Positions 1 through 5,973 of a DNA stretch of 7,094 nt are shown in pieces. The stretch is taken from contig JAFCFG010000047.1 in assembly GCA_017608725.1 (NCBI GenBank), forward strand, positions 1 to 7,094. Direction: 5' to 3'. Position numbers and translations under genes: made by a program. Below the pieces are notes generated by a model. It was not told the DNA's origin. It ran no database searches and saw only the letters and a program-made list of their open reading frames with translations. The stretch's first letter is position 1. Each line of letters opens with the position of its first letter. Source of the stretch: Candidatus Iainarchaeum sp. (GTDB taxonomy: Archaea; Iainarchaeota; Iainarchaeia; Iainarchaeales; GCA-2688035).

Positions 1-4
1 TCAG

Positions 5-3000
5 TTGAGGGAAGAGCTTAGGAAGACAAGCAGCCTGTGCCCCGAATGCCTTGAGCTACTGCCAGCTACTGTTTTTGTTGAACAAGGCAAAGTCTGGATT
101 GAAAAGCAGTGTCGAAACCACGGCCGGTTCAGGGAGCTTTATTGGGGTGACAGTGAGATGTACAAAAGGGCCGAGCGATTCAAGAAAGAGGGCAGGGGCC
201 TCTTAAACCCAAACATCGCTGATGGCAAGGTAACCTGCCCCAAGAGCTGTGGCCTGTGTTCATTGCACAAAACAAACAGCACTCTTACCAACATTGTCTT
301 AACCAACAGGTGCGATTTGAACTGCTGGTATTGCTTCTTTTTTGCACAAAAAGCAGGATATGTTTACGAGCCAACCCTTGAACAGATAAGGGAGATGCTG
401 CAAAGGATTAGGGAGGAAAGGCCTATTCCAGGAAACGCAGTGCAGCTTAGTTTGGATTACAACGAATTGATCTATTTGGAGGATAAGGATGGACTTGTTT
501 TTTCCAAAAAAATCGGCGAATTTGTAGATGAAGAGATTGCGAAGAACGGCGCCTGCAACAGTTCGTTTCCTATAAGGCACGAATTTTCCAAGGTTAACGG
601 CTATAAAATTTTATCGATTGATAGCTCTCTCTCGCCTTCGTTCAAACATTTAAAAAGCGTCATCCGTCACAAAACCAGTGATGAGTTATTCAACATTAGA
701 ACAGATGGGGGGTGGGAGATAAACTGTACTGGTTCACACAGTGTTTTTGTTTTGGCCGGCAGTTCAATTGAAGCAAGGCCTGTGTCTGAACTGAAAGAAG
801 GGGACACACTTATAGGGCCCTTGGATTTCCCCCAAACAAAGGTTTTAACTGAATTGAACCTCCTTAGTTTCATTGAGAGGTTTTCCCCCCTCTCTTTAAA
901 CAAAATCATGGTGGGGGGCTTTCCAAAAGAATCTCTCAAAGAATTTGAGTCAATTGAAAGAAGAAGAATTAAATGGGGCTTTGTTAAATATTCAACTTTC
1001 AAAAAGTCCAGTTGCACTGAAGCCAAGGTTCTCAGATACTTCAATTCTGTTGAAGGGAAAGAGCTTCCTATCAAACTTGAAATTTCCCCTGAACTAGTCA
1101 GATTAGTGGGCTACTACACTGGGGAAGGCTGCAGCTACAAAAACGGAGTCATATTTACTTTTAGTTTAAAGGAAAGAAGTCTAATAAATGACTTTATTTT
1201 TTGCTTAAAGAAGACTTTTGGAAAAACCAGTTTTAGGAAAAAAATATTACACGGAACCGCTTTGCAGATATACGTTGAGGGCCAGCTCTACAAGTTATTC
1301 TTCGAGGCCCTGGGCTGTGGCCAGAAGGCCTTGACAAAGTCTGTTCCCTGGTTTATATTCAATGTTTCAAGTGAGTTAAAGAAGGAATTTTTGAAAGCCT
1401 ACTTCAAGTGTGATGGGCATCTTAAAATGAGAGAATCAGGATACGAGATAAACCATAACACAGTAAGCAAAACCCTTGCCTCAGGATTAATTGCGCTGCA
1501 CCTCCAACTGGGGATTGTTCCAAAAATTGAAAAAAGTACCGCAAAACCCCATTTGGTAAAAAAAACAGGGCAATTTATTTTTTCCCATTCATTGAAGTAC
1601 AGGGTTGTGATAGGGGGCAAAGAAAATCTTTCAAATGCCTTGTGGTATCTTGATGGGCCCCATAGGAAAAAATTCCTGTCATACCTCGCAAAAGAGGAAA
1701 GACATGCCTCAAATCATTTAAGAATCCCAATTTCAACTGTCAAAGAATTAATCAACTGCAAAGTAAAAGACCACAGAATTTCCTATTTGCTTAAGAGGTT
1801 AAAATATGATAAATCAGTTTTCAAGAGAAATTTGGCAGAAATCGTAAACTATTTCTCAGCCAACAATATCCCTTTCAATGCCCTATTGAACGAAATCTCC
1901 CATGCTAAAATAGGTTTTTTCAAAATAACAAAAATATCAAAAGCAGCTGCTTCTAATAAGTATGTATACGATGTATCCGTCCCAGGTTCCCAAGCATTTT
2001 TTGCAGGTCTTGGCCTCCTACTTGCTCACAACACTGGCGGTGAACCCACTTTGAGAGATGACCTGGTTGAAATAATCAGGCTGTGCAAGGAGCTTGGCTT
2101 TGACCACGTGCAATTGAATACTGACGGGATTAGAATCAGCCAGGACCCTTCTTTGGCCTCAAAGGTGAGGGAAGCAGGGATCAACACATTGTACCTTTCC
2201 TTTGACGGAGTAACAGAGAAAACCAACCCAAAGAACCATTGGGAGATTCCAGGCGTTCTCGAAAACTGCAGAAAAGCCAATATGGGCATTGTGCTTGTTC
2301 CAACAGTAATCAGAACAGTCAACGACCACGAGATTGGAGATATCCTGCGCTTTGGGTTTGACAATATTGATATAATCAGGGGCATTAACTTCCAGCCTGT
2401 TTCTTTAGTTGGGCGGATGCCCCAAAAAGAGAGGGAAAAATTCAGGATAACGATTCCGGATGTAATTCACGCGATTGAAGACCAAACAAACGGAGAAGTA
2501 ACAGTTGATGACTTTTATCCAGTTCCCACTGTTGTTCCTGTTGCACGGTTTATTGAGCAACTGAGGAAAAAGCCCCAGTATGAGTTAACAGCCCACTTTG
2601 CCTGTGGCCAGGCAACCTACCTGTTCAAGGACGGAAAAAAGATTGTTCCAATCACGCGCTTTCTCGATATTCCCGGCTTTATTGAGTTCTTGGACAAGAG
2701 AACAGAGGAGTTGAAAAACGGGAAAAGCAAGTATATTGTTGGTGCAAAGAGCCTCTTCAAACTGAACTCTTTTATTGACAAAAAGAAGATGCCAAACGGC
2801 CTTAATTTGGGCAAAATACTGTTCGATGTATTCATAAAGCACGATTACCGAAGCTTGGGGACATTCCACCATAAAAGCATGTTTGTTGGGATGATGCACT
2901 TTATGGATTTGTACAATTATGACATTCAGAGGGTCCAGAACTGCGCCATCCACTACGCTACTCCTGACCCTAAAAAACCAATTGTTCCGTTCTGCGCATT

Positions 3001-3175
3001 CAATGTTATACCGCAATGGTACAGGGACAAAATACAGAAGCAGTTCGGCTTGCCCATAGAGGAATGGGAGAGGAAAAACGGAAAAAAGCTGATTGATGAC
3101 CTGTACAGGCGGGATTTGAAAAAGTTAAGGGAACAGGCAAAACCAAAACACCCAATTCCTGCAACAGCACACTAA
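5..3175 (+). CDS. tes: Tes/MJ0619-family radical SAM protein (tetraether lipid synthase-like), interrupted by an intein
   Basis: The extein is residues 1-148 plus 677-1056, 528 residues after splicing, close to the roughly 500 residues usual for the family. Family members are radical SAM enzymes; the characterised Tes joins phytanyl chains of archaeal lipids by C-C bond formation, with several Fe-S clusters. Visible: an N-terminal Cys pair (CPEC, C12/C15) with C36; a Cys cluster C78/C82/C85; the radical SAM motif C103-x3-C107-x2-C110 in TNRCDLNCWYCFFFAQKAGY; and after splicing the SAM-binding VQL-TGGEP (joined at 148/677). Then VQLNTDG, LSFDGVTE, INFQPVSLVGR and a Cys-containing C-terminus (C867, C980, C997). 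The start is a TTG at position 5 and the frame stays open to the window edge, so the true start may lie upstream. The gene converges on a small minus-strand ORF 7 nt beyond its stop. The superfamily is certain and the Tes-like family likely. The CWYC variant of the cluster motif could mark a paralogue with a different lipid or cofactor substrate. Confidence 0.85.
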   Translation: MREELRKTSSLCPECLELLPATVFVEQGKVWIEKQCRNHGRFRELYWGDSEMYKRAERFKKEGRGLLNPNIADGKVTCPKSCGLCSLHKTNSTLTNIVLTNRCDLNCWYCFFFAQKAGYVYEPTLEQIREMLQRIREERPIPGNAVQLSLDYNELIYLEDKDGLVFSKKIGEFVDEEIAKNGACNSSFPIRHEFSKVNGYKILSIDSSLSPSFKHLKSVIRHKTSDELFNIRTDGGWEINCTGSHSVFVLAGSSIEARPVSELKEGDTLIGPLDFPQTKVLTELNLLSFIERFSPLSLNKIMVGGFPKESLKEFESIERRRIKWGFVKYSTFKKSSCTEAKVLRYFNSVEGKELPIKLEISPELVRLVGYYTGEGCSYKNGVIFTFSLKERSLINDFIFCLKKTFGKTSFRKKILHGTALQIYVEGQLYKLFFEALGCGQKALTKSVPWFIFNVSSELKKEFLKAYFKCDGHLKMRESGYEINHNTVSKTLASGLIALHLQLGIVPKIEKSTAKPHLVKKTGQFIFSHSLKYRVVIGGKENLSNALWYLDGPHRKKFLSYLAKEERHASNHLRIPISTVKELINCKVKDHRISYLLKRLKYDKSVFKRNLAEIVNYFSANNIPFNALLNEISHAKIGFFKITKISKAAASNKYVYDVSVPGSQAFFAGLGLLLAHNTGGEPTLRDDLVEIIRLCKELGFDHVQLNTDGIRISQDPSLASKVREAGINTLYLSFDGVTEKTNPKNHWEIPGVLENCRKANMGIVLVPTVIRTVNDHEIGDILRFGFDNIDIIRGINFQPVSLVGRMPQKEREKFRITIPDVIHAIEDQTNGEVTVDDFYPVPTVVPVARFIEQLRKKPQYELTAHFACGQATYLFKDGKKIVPITRFLDIPGFIEFLDKRTEELKNGKSKYIVGAKSLFKLNSFIDKKKMPNGLNLGKILFDVFIKHDYRSLGTFHHKSMFVGMMHFMDLYNYDIQRVQNCAIHYATPDPKKPIVPFCAFNVIPQWYRDKIQKQFGLPIEEWERKNGKKLIDDLYRRDLKKLREQAKPKHPIPATAH
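449..2032 (+). mobile_element. Intein (protein-splicing element) in the radical SAM GGEP motif
   Basis: Residues 149-676 (528 aa) break an otherwise continuous radical SAM domain. The N-terminal block begins with Ser1 (S149) in SLDYNELIYLEDKDGL and continues KKIGEFVDEEIA, typical of archaeal Hint domains. Block B is recognisable as T242-x2-H245 in CTGSHSVFV, followed by ARPVSELKEGDTLIGP. The C-terminal blocks are YVYDVSVPGSQAFFAG (653-668) and LLLAHN, ending with penultimate His675 and Asn676; the +1 extein residue is Thr677. All residues expected for class 1 splicing are present (Ser1, TxxH, His-Asn, Thr+1), so splicing is predicted to work. Removal gives an exact join, VQL|TGGEPTLRDDL, which is the expected family sequence. 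The middle carries a homing endonuclease. I see no frameshift or internal stop. Confidence 0.93.
1082..1864 (+). other. LAGLIDADG (DOD) homing endonuclease domain within the intein
   Basis: Residues about 360-620 of the precursor. Two diverged LAGLIDADG-type helices are visible: LVRLVGYYTGEGC (365-376), with acidic residue E374, and EFLKAYFKCDGHL (461-473), with acidic residue D470. These are the positions that coordinate the catalytic metals in DOD endonucleases, and both keep an acidic residue. The helices are about 96 residues apart, normal for a monomeric intein endonuclease. The usual strand sequences follow each motif (GVIFTFSL after the first, YEINHNTVSKTLASGL after the second). The stretch between Hint and endonuclease (about 275-355) is basic and has no recognised fold; it may help bind DNA. 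The likely target is the uninterrupted allele of the host gene around the VQL-TGGEP codons. Domain boundaries are approximate. Confidence 0.82.
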
Positions 3176-3182
3176 GGGCAAT

Positions 3183-3314
3183 TCACTTCTTCTTTCTCTT
3201 TGCCTTTTGCTTCGGTCCCTTTGGGCCATAATGCCCTGTTCTCTCCTTTATCTCTTGCACAGTGAATGCGCCCTTTTGCCTCAGCTTTGCGAGAAAATCC
3301 CTTGCTTTTTTCAT
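3183..3314 (-). CDS. 43-residue Lys-rich small protein directly downstream of tRNA-Thr
   Basis: ATG at 3314, TGA at 3185-3183. The product starts MKKARDFLAKLRQKGAF, continues TVQEIKERTGHYGPKGPK and ends in a basic tail (KQKAKRKKK). The first half could form an amphipathic helix followed by a helix-turn; the tail suggests nucleic acid or ribosome binding, but I do not recognise a family. Composition looks coding: charged and aliphatic residues are well spaced and every codon is sense up to a natural stop. The start codon lies only 3 nt beyond the mature 3' end of tRNA-Thr, so there is no room for its own promoter or an SD. It would have to be made from the tRNA transcript, probably as a near-leaderless mRNA after 3' processing. 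It is convergent with the radical SAM gene. It could still be a chance ORF. Confidence 0.5.
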   Translation of the reverse strand: MKKARDFLAKLRQKGAFTVQEIKERTGHYGPKGPKQKAKRKKK

Positions 3315-3317
3315 TGA

Positions 3318-3390
3318 AGCCCCGGGAGGGATTTGAACCCTCGACCTGCTGCTTACAAGGCAGCTGCTCTGGCCACTGAGCTACCGAGGC
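3318..3390 (-). tRNA. trnT: tRNA-Thr (anticodon UGU)
   Basis: Complete cloverleaf on the minus strand, 73 nt including the discriminator. Acceptor GCCTCGG pairs with CCGGGGC (one T-G wobble); bases 8-9 are TA; D-arm GCTC/GAGC with loop AGTGGCCA containing the invariant GG; anticodon arm GCTGC/GCAGC around loop CTTGTAA, giving anticodon TGT (reads ACA); 5-nt variable loop AGGTC; T-arm GAGGG/CCCTC with loop TTCAAAT. The discriminator is U, as is common for archaeal tRNA-Thr. CCA is not encoded (the next bases are TCA), and there is no intron. Confidence 0.96.
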
Positions 3391-3416
3391 AGTTACAAAT
3401 TTTTACCCAATAAGCA

Positions 3417-3424
3417 TTAAAAAT
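3417..3424 (-). promoter_or_regulatory. Putative TATA box of tRNA-Thr
   Basis: Read on the minus strand the element is ATTTTTAA, centred about 30 nt upstream of the mature tRNA 5' end, in the AT-rich gap between the DUF116 gene and the tRNA. Position and composition fit an archaeal TATA element, but the surrounding sequence is AT-rich enough that the exact box is uncertain. Confidence 0.4.
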
Positions 3425-3476
3425 TATTTTAATTCGGGCTTTTAAAAACCATTTTTCAATTAATTTGCCTTGCAAT

Positions 3477-3483
3477 AAAAAAA
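3477..3483 (-). terminator. Oligo-T terminator after the DUF116 gene
   Basis: A run of seven T on the minus strand begins 4 nt past the TGA stop of the DUF116 gene. Archaeal RNA polymerase terminates at U-tracts without needing a hairpin, so this is a plausible end for the B12-radical SAM/DUF116 transcript. The next genes on the same strand (tRNA-Thr and the small ORF) then use their own promoter. Confidence 0.55.
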
Positions 3484-3486
3484 CAT

Positions 3487-4083
3487 TCAATTTTTTTTCT
3501 CATTTGATTTTTCCAAAACCTTTTGGTCAATCAATTCCATTTTCTCCCTTACATCAGCCAAATTCGCTTTCGTGTCCTTGCAGCCATCAAACAACAAAAG
3601 CGAGGCCTGGGCATGTATCCCAGTTCCAGCAAGCTTGTCAAACGCCATATTCGCCTCATCATAACAGCAGACCCCCATGATTGCCTTTGGCTTGTGCTTT
3701 TTTGTCAGCTTTTGCACCATGCTGCCGCCCGGAGTTATATAAGCTGCCTTGTAGCCAAGCTCTTTTGCCATCTTAATCAATGCTGCCAAATCGCACTTTC
3801 CACATCCTAGACACTGAAGCCCTTCGTCATTGTACTTTGCCTTGCAGCTCCTGCTGTTTCGCATACAGTGCGGCAAAAAGAGAATCCTCTCACTGTAGGG
3901 CGTTGACTTGTAACCGTACTCATTCATCTTATTTCTGAACTCAACATGTGTGTAGTTAATCAGCCTTTCCCTCAAACCAAGCTTCTTTGCAATTGTCTGA
4001 GTTGCCTTTGCAACATCCAAATGAGTGGTTCTGTCAATTGTATCAGCAACAGCCCTCTTTATCCTTGTAGTAGTTGTAGCCAT
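3487..4083 (-). CDS. DUF116-family Cys-rich protein
   Basis: 198 residues. The core ILFLPHCMRNSRSCKAK (67-83), GLQCLGCGKC (88-97), YITPGGSMVQKL (115-126), GVCCYDEANMA (137-147) and LLLFDGCKDTKANL (162-175) is the signature of DUF116 (Pfam PF01976), a family of unknown function in archaea and anaerobic bacteria. Eight cysteines (C73, C80, C91, C94, C97, C139, C140, C168) suggest an Fe-S cluster or zinc site; this is inference. The N-terminal 65 residues are basic and helical with no clear membrane segment, although some relatives carry one. ATG start with no SD upstream; a TATA-like element about 29 nt upstream suggests leaderless initiation. It lies 25 nt downstream of the B12-binding radical SAM gene on the same strand, so it is either co-transcribed or has its own internal promoter. 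The family call is confident, the function unknown. Confidence 0.88.
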   Translation of the reverse strand: MATTTTRIKRAVADTIDRTTHLDVAKATQTIAKKLGLRERLINYTHVEFRNKMNEYGYKSTPYSERILFLPHCMRNSRSCKAKYNDEGLQCLGCGKCDLAALIKMAKELGYKAAYITPGGSMVQKLTKKHKPKAIMGVCCYDEANMAFDKLAGTGIHAQASLLLFDGCKDTKANLADVREKMELIDQKVLEKSNEKKN

Positions 4084-4108
4084 TTCAAATATCTTGGATT
4101 AGAAAAGG

Positions 4109-4116
4109 TTAAATAA
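4109..4116 (-). promoter_or_regulatory. Putative TATA box of the DUF116 gene, overlapping the upstream stop codon
   Basis: TTATTTAA on the minus strand, 25 nt before the ATG of the DUF116 gene. It overlaps the final codon and TAA stop of the B12-binding radical SAM gene. The spacing suits a leaderless transcript, and no SD precedes the ATG, which supports internal transcription initiation. Confidence 0.4.
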
Positions 4117-5683
4117 TTAAAGAAAGCCCTGCTTTGGTTTCTGCAACATATGCCCTAATCCTTGACCTGAAGTCTGTGAAAAAGGGTTTTATTTTGCTGT
4201 CGCGTAATTCCGTTTCCTGCATGAAATAAAACAATTCCTTGAAGAAGCGCATTCCAGCCTGATTCATTTCTTTAACATCTTGGAACCATTTTTTCTCCAA
4301 AACAACTGCTTCTTTTTTTCGCCCAGCTGATTTCAATTTTCTAATCCGCAACTTCAATTTTGAAAACAGCCCTGGCAGTTCTCTGAATTCCTCAAACGCC
4401 TTCAATGTCAAGCAAAGCAGCAATTCTGCTCTCTCATCCTCTATTTCATATGCTACAAAATCATTTAATTGCTGATTTGGCAAAAACCTCGGCTTTTTGT
4501 AGGGCAGTTGCCTGCTCAGCATCCTTTTCCCAATAGGAGTAAAAGTATAGGGCGTGAGATAACTCACGATTCCGTACAAAGTGTACTGCTGTGTAGCTTC
4601 CAGAAAGCGTATGTTCTGCTCTACTTCCTGCATCGTTGTCCAGGGATGAAACATTATGAATCCAGGGTCAACGCTTATTTTCATTCTGTTGCACAGGCGG
4701 ATTGCCTGCAGTGTCTGCTTTGTGGAAATGTTTTTGTTGAACAAGTGCTGCAAAGTAAAATCGTTCGCTGCCTCCGCGCCAATGAAGATGCTCTGCAGGC
4801 CGCTTTGCTTAAGCAAGCGCATCAGCTTTTCATTCACATCGCTTGCCCTTAGGTAGATGTCAAACTGCAGCCCAAGCTTCTTTATTCCCTTACACAATTT
4901 GGTTGTTCTTCTCAATCCCTTTTTGCCAGGAATCACAAAATTGTCGTCAACAAACCAAACCTCGTTGATGCCAGGAAAGCGCTGTTTCAATCCCTGCAAT
5001 TCACTCAAAACGTTTTCAGCGCTCCTAAAGCGAAACAGCTTGCCACTTGGAATCGAGTAAAAGCTGCTGATGCTGCAGTAACTGCATTTATTATAACAGC
5101 CTCTGCTGCTGCTAATTGCAGGTAGGCCGCCTGCTTGCAACACTAGGGGCAGAGTATCCCTTGCGGGAAAGGGCATTCTATCGAGGTCTGGGATAAGGGG
5201 CCTCAATTTGTTTTCTTTTATTTTGCCATTCAATTTGAATGCTAACCCTTTAATCCCTTTAAGGGATTTTTTCTCTTCAATCGCCTTTGCTAGTTGCACA
5301 AAGGTTTGCTCTCCCTCAAAGCGAACAACAGAATCAAATAGCCCCTGCAAGCTAAGCAGTTCCTTGAACAAAAAGGTCGCGTACTGGCCTCCAATTGAAA
5401 CATGTGCATTGCATCCTCGTTGCCTAAGTTCTTTTACAGTTTCAATGATTGAAAAAATCTGGGGTTTTGCAATCGCGGTAAAGCCAATTAGGTCTGCTTC
5501 CAGCAACTGCTTTACTGTCTGCTCTCTCGAGAGCCCAAATATTTCCTCGTCCACAATCCTTGCTTTTAGGGAAGCAGCCCTAAGATGGCTTGCAATATAG
5601 CCAAGAGCAAGGCTCTCCATTTTTGGAAAGAACAAGACATCGCTGCTGTGCTCATCTGCTAACCTTGCTAAGCAAGTTTCCAC
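4109..5683 (-). CDS. B12-binding-domain radical SAM protein
   Basis: 524 residues in three parts. The N-terminal cobalamin-binding-like Rossmann domain (about 1-135) shows MESLALGYIASHLR (22-35), SIGGQYATF (96-104) and RFEGEQTF (121-128). The radical SAM domain (about 188-400) has SSRGC196YNKC200SYC203SI, the CxxxCxxC cluster motif, then FRFRSAENVLSEL, EVWFVDDNF, IFIGAEA and GFIMFHPWTTMQEV. A helical C-terminal tail (about 400-524) follows. No DxHxxG motif is present, so any cobalamin would be bound without a lower His ligand, as in many members. Known relatives are methylases and ring- or bond-forming enzymes, including archaeal lipid ring synthases and hopanoid enzymes; the substrate here cannot be assigned. 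The start is GTG with an in-frame TGA 6 nt upstream; GTGAT 5 nt before it may serve as a partial SD. The first strand (TCLARLA) is intact, so the start looks right. Confidence 0.88.
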   Translation of the reverse strand: METCLARLADEHSSDVLFFPKMESLALGYIASHLRAASLKARIVDEEIFGLSREQTVKQLLEADLIGFTAIAKPQIFSIIETVKELRQRGCNAHVSIGGQYATFLFKELLSLQGLFDSVVRFEGEQTFVQLAKAIEEKKSLKGIKGLAFKLNGKIKENKLRPLIPDLDRMPFPARDTLPLVLQAGGLPAISSSRGCYNKCSYCSISSFYSIPSGKLFRFRSAENVLSELQGLKQRFPGINEVWFVDDNFVIPGKKGLRRTTKLCKGIKKLGLQFDIYLRASDVNEKLMRLLKQSGLQSIFIGAEAANDFTLQHLFNKNISTKQTLQAIRLCNRMKISVDPGFIMFHPWTTMQEVEQNIRFLEATQQYTLYGIVSYLTPYTFTPIGKRMLSRQLPYKKPRFLPNQQLNDFVAYEIEDERAELLLCLTLKAFEEFRELPGLFSKLKLRIRKLKSAGRKKEAVVLEKKWFQDVKEMNQAGMRFFKELFYFMQETELRDSKIKPFFTDFRSRIRAYVAETKAGLSLII

Positions 5684-5722
5684 TGAAAATCACTGTCCAA
5701 TAGTTGCTAAATCCGCAGCCTT

Positions 5723-5824
5723 TTACAACCTGAATTTGCAATGGTCTGAGGCACTTGCATGCCTCTTCAAATCAAACTTTTCCTGCCTTTCCGCTACAAT
5801 AGCAGTAATCCATTCTCTGCCCAT
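5723..5824 (-). CDS. Possible 33-residue small protein with a strong SD, upstream of the B12-radical SAM gene
   Basis: ATG at 5824, TAA at 5725-5723. A near-perfect archaeal SD, GAGGTGA, lies 6 nt before the ATG, the strongest ribosome binding site in the window. The product begins MGREWITAIVAERQEKFD and ends HCKFRL; no family is recognised and no hydrophobic segment is seen. It ends 39 nt before the GTG of the B12-binding radical SAM gene, in the same frame but separated by TAA and TGA. Two other frames are also open across parts of this stretch, so codon evidence is weak; the SD is the main support. It could be a leader peptide, a small partner protein, or a remnant of a decayed gene. Confidence 0.35.
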   Translation of the reverse strand: MGREWITAIVAERQEKFDLKRHASASDHCKFRL

Positions 5825-5835
5825 CTTCTTTCACC

Positions 5836-5889
5836 TCAAGGGCACTGTGCCAGTTCGCAGCCCTCAAGCCCTTTAATGCAAGCACTCAT
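5836..5889 (-). CDS. Possible 17-residue Cys-containing leader peptide
   Basis: ATG at 5889 preceded by GGAGG (5902-5898) at 8 nt spacing; TGA at 5838-5836. The peptide is MSACIKGLEGCELAQCP, with three cysteines. In the same frame an earlier ATG at 5913 would give 25 residues but lacks an SD. The stop codon overlaps the SD of the following 33-codon ORF, an arrangement that would permit translational coupling. It is very short and no homologue is recognised. It may be real, a leader ORF, or the broken 5' end of a larger gene. Confidence 0.28.
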   Translation of the reverse strand: MSACIKGLEGCELAQCP

Positions 5890-5940
5890 ACTATGTGCCT
5901 CCATAATAAACATCTTCTCTACAGATTAATAATAATTTTC

Positions 5941-5968
5941 AATATTTTTCAGAACTAATCGAAATATT
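5941..5968. promoter_or_regulatory. Inverted repeat, candidate operator of the Lrp-type regulator
   Basis: AATATTT (5941-5947) and AAATATT (5962-5968) form perfect 7-nt inverted arms separated by 14 nt. Arm centres are 21 bp apart, about two helical turns, so both face the same side of the DNA. The right arm overlaps the TATA element of the regulator gene. Lrp/AsnC proteins commonly bind AT-rich dyads near their own promoters, so autoregulation is plausible. Such dyads also arise by chance in AT-rich DNA. Confidence 0.3.
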
Positions 5969-5973
5969 TATAT
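5965..5973 (+). promoter_or_regulatory. TATA box for the Lrp-type regulator (leaderless gene)
   Basis: CGAAATATTTATATT spans 5960-5974: a purine-rich BRE-like CGAAA followed by an A/T TATA core centred about 29 nt before the ATG at 5998. No SD lies between them. The spacing predicts transcription starting within a few nt of the ATG, so the message is probably leaderless. Confidence 0.55.

Noticed and set aside
299..2385. Several minus-strand ORFs of 73-135 codons across the radical SAM/intein gene
   Set aside because: They are antisense to a strongly supported coding frame, have no SD or TATA context and encode no recognisable motif.
2585..3016. Minus-strand ORF of 143 codons opposite the 3' half of the radical SAM gene
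   Set aside because: Shadow of the conserved Tes-family C-terminal sequence; its composition does not look like a folded protein.
3176..3215. Pyrimidine-rich tract after the radical SAM stop as a terminator
   Set aside because: It has no clean T-run, and its base bias is explained by the Lys codons of the opposite small ORF.
3465..3810. Plus-strand ORFs opposite the DUF116 gene
   Set aside because: They lie antisense to conserved Cys motifs of DUF116 and have no recognisable domain.
4469..5600. Plus-strand ORFs of 66-130 codons opposite the B12-radical SAM gene
   Set aside because: They mirror the codons of a clearly coding minus-strand gene with intact motifs; no promoter or family evidence.
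5772..5774. TGA read through as selenocysteine in the minus-strand frame from 5885
   Set aside because: No convincing SECIS-like stem-loop was seen and no known selenoprotein motif surrounds the codon.
5684..5913. Cobalamin riboswitch upstream of the B12-binding radical SAM gene
   Set aside because: I could not find the conserved B12-box-like core, and such riboswitches are rare in archaea; the stretch is better explained by small ORFs.
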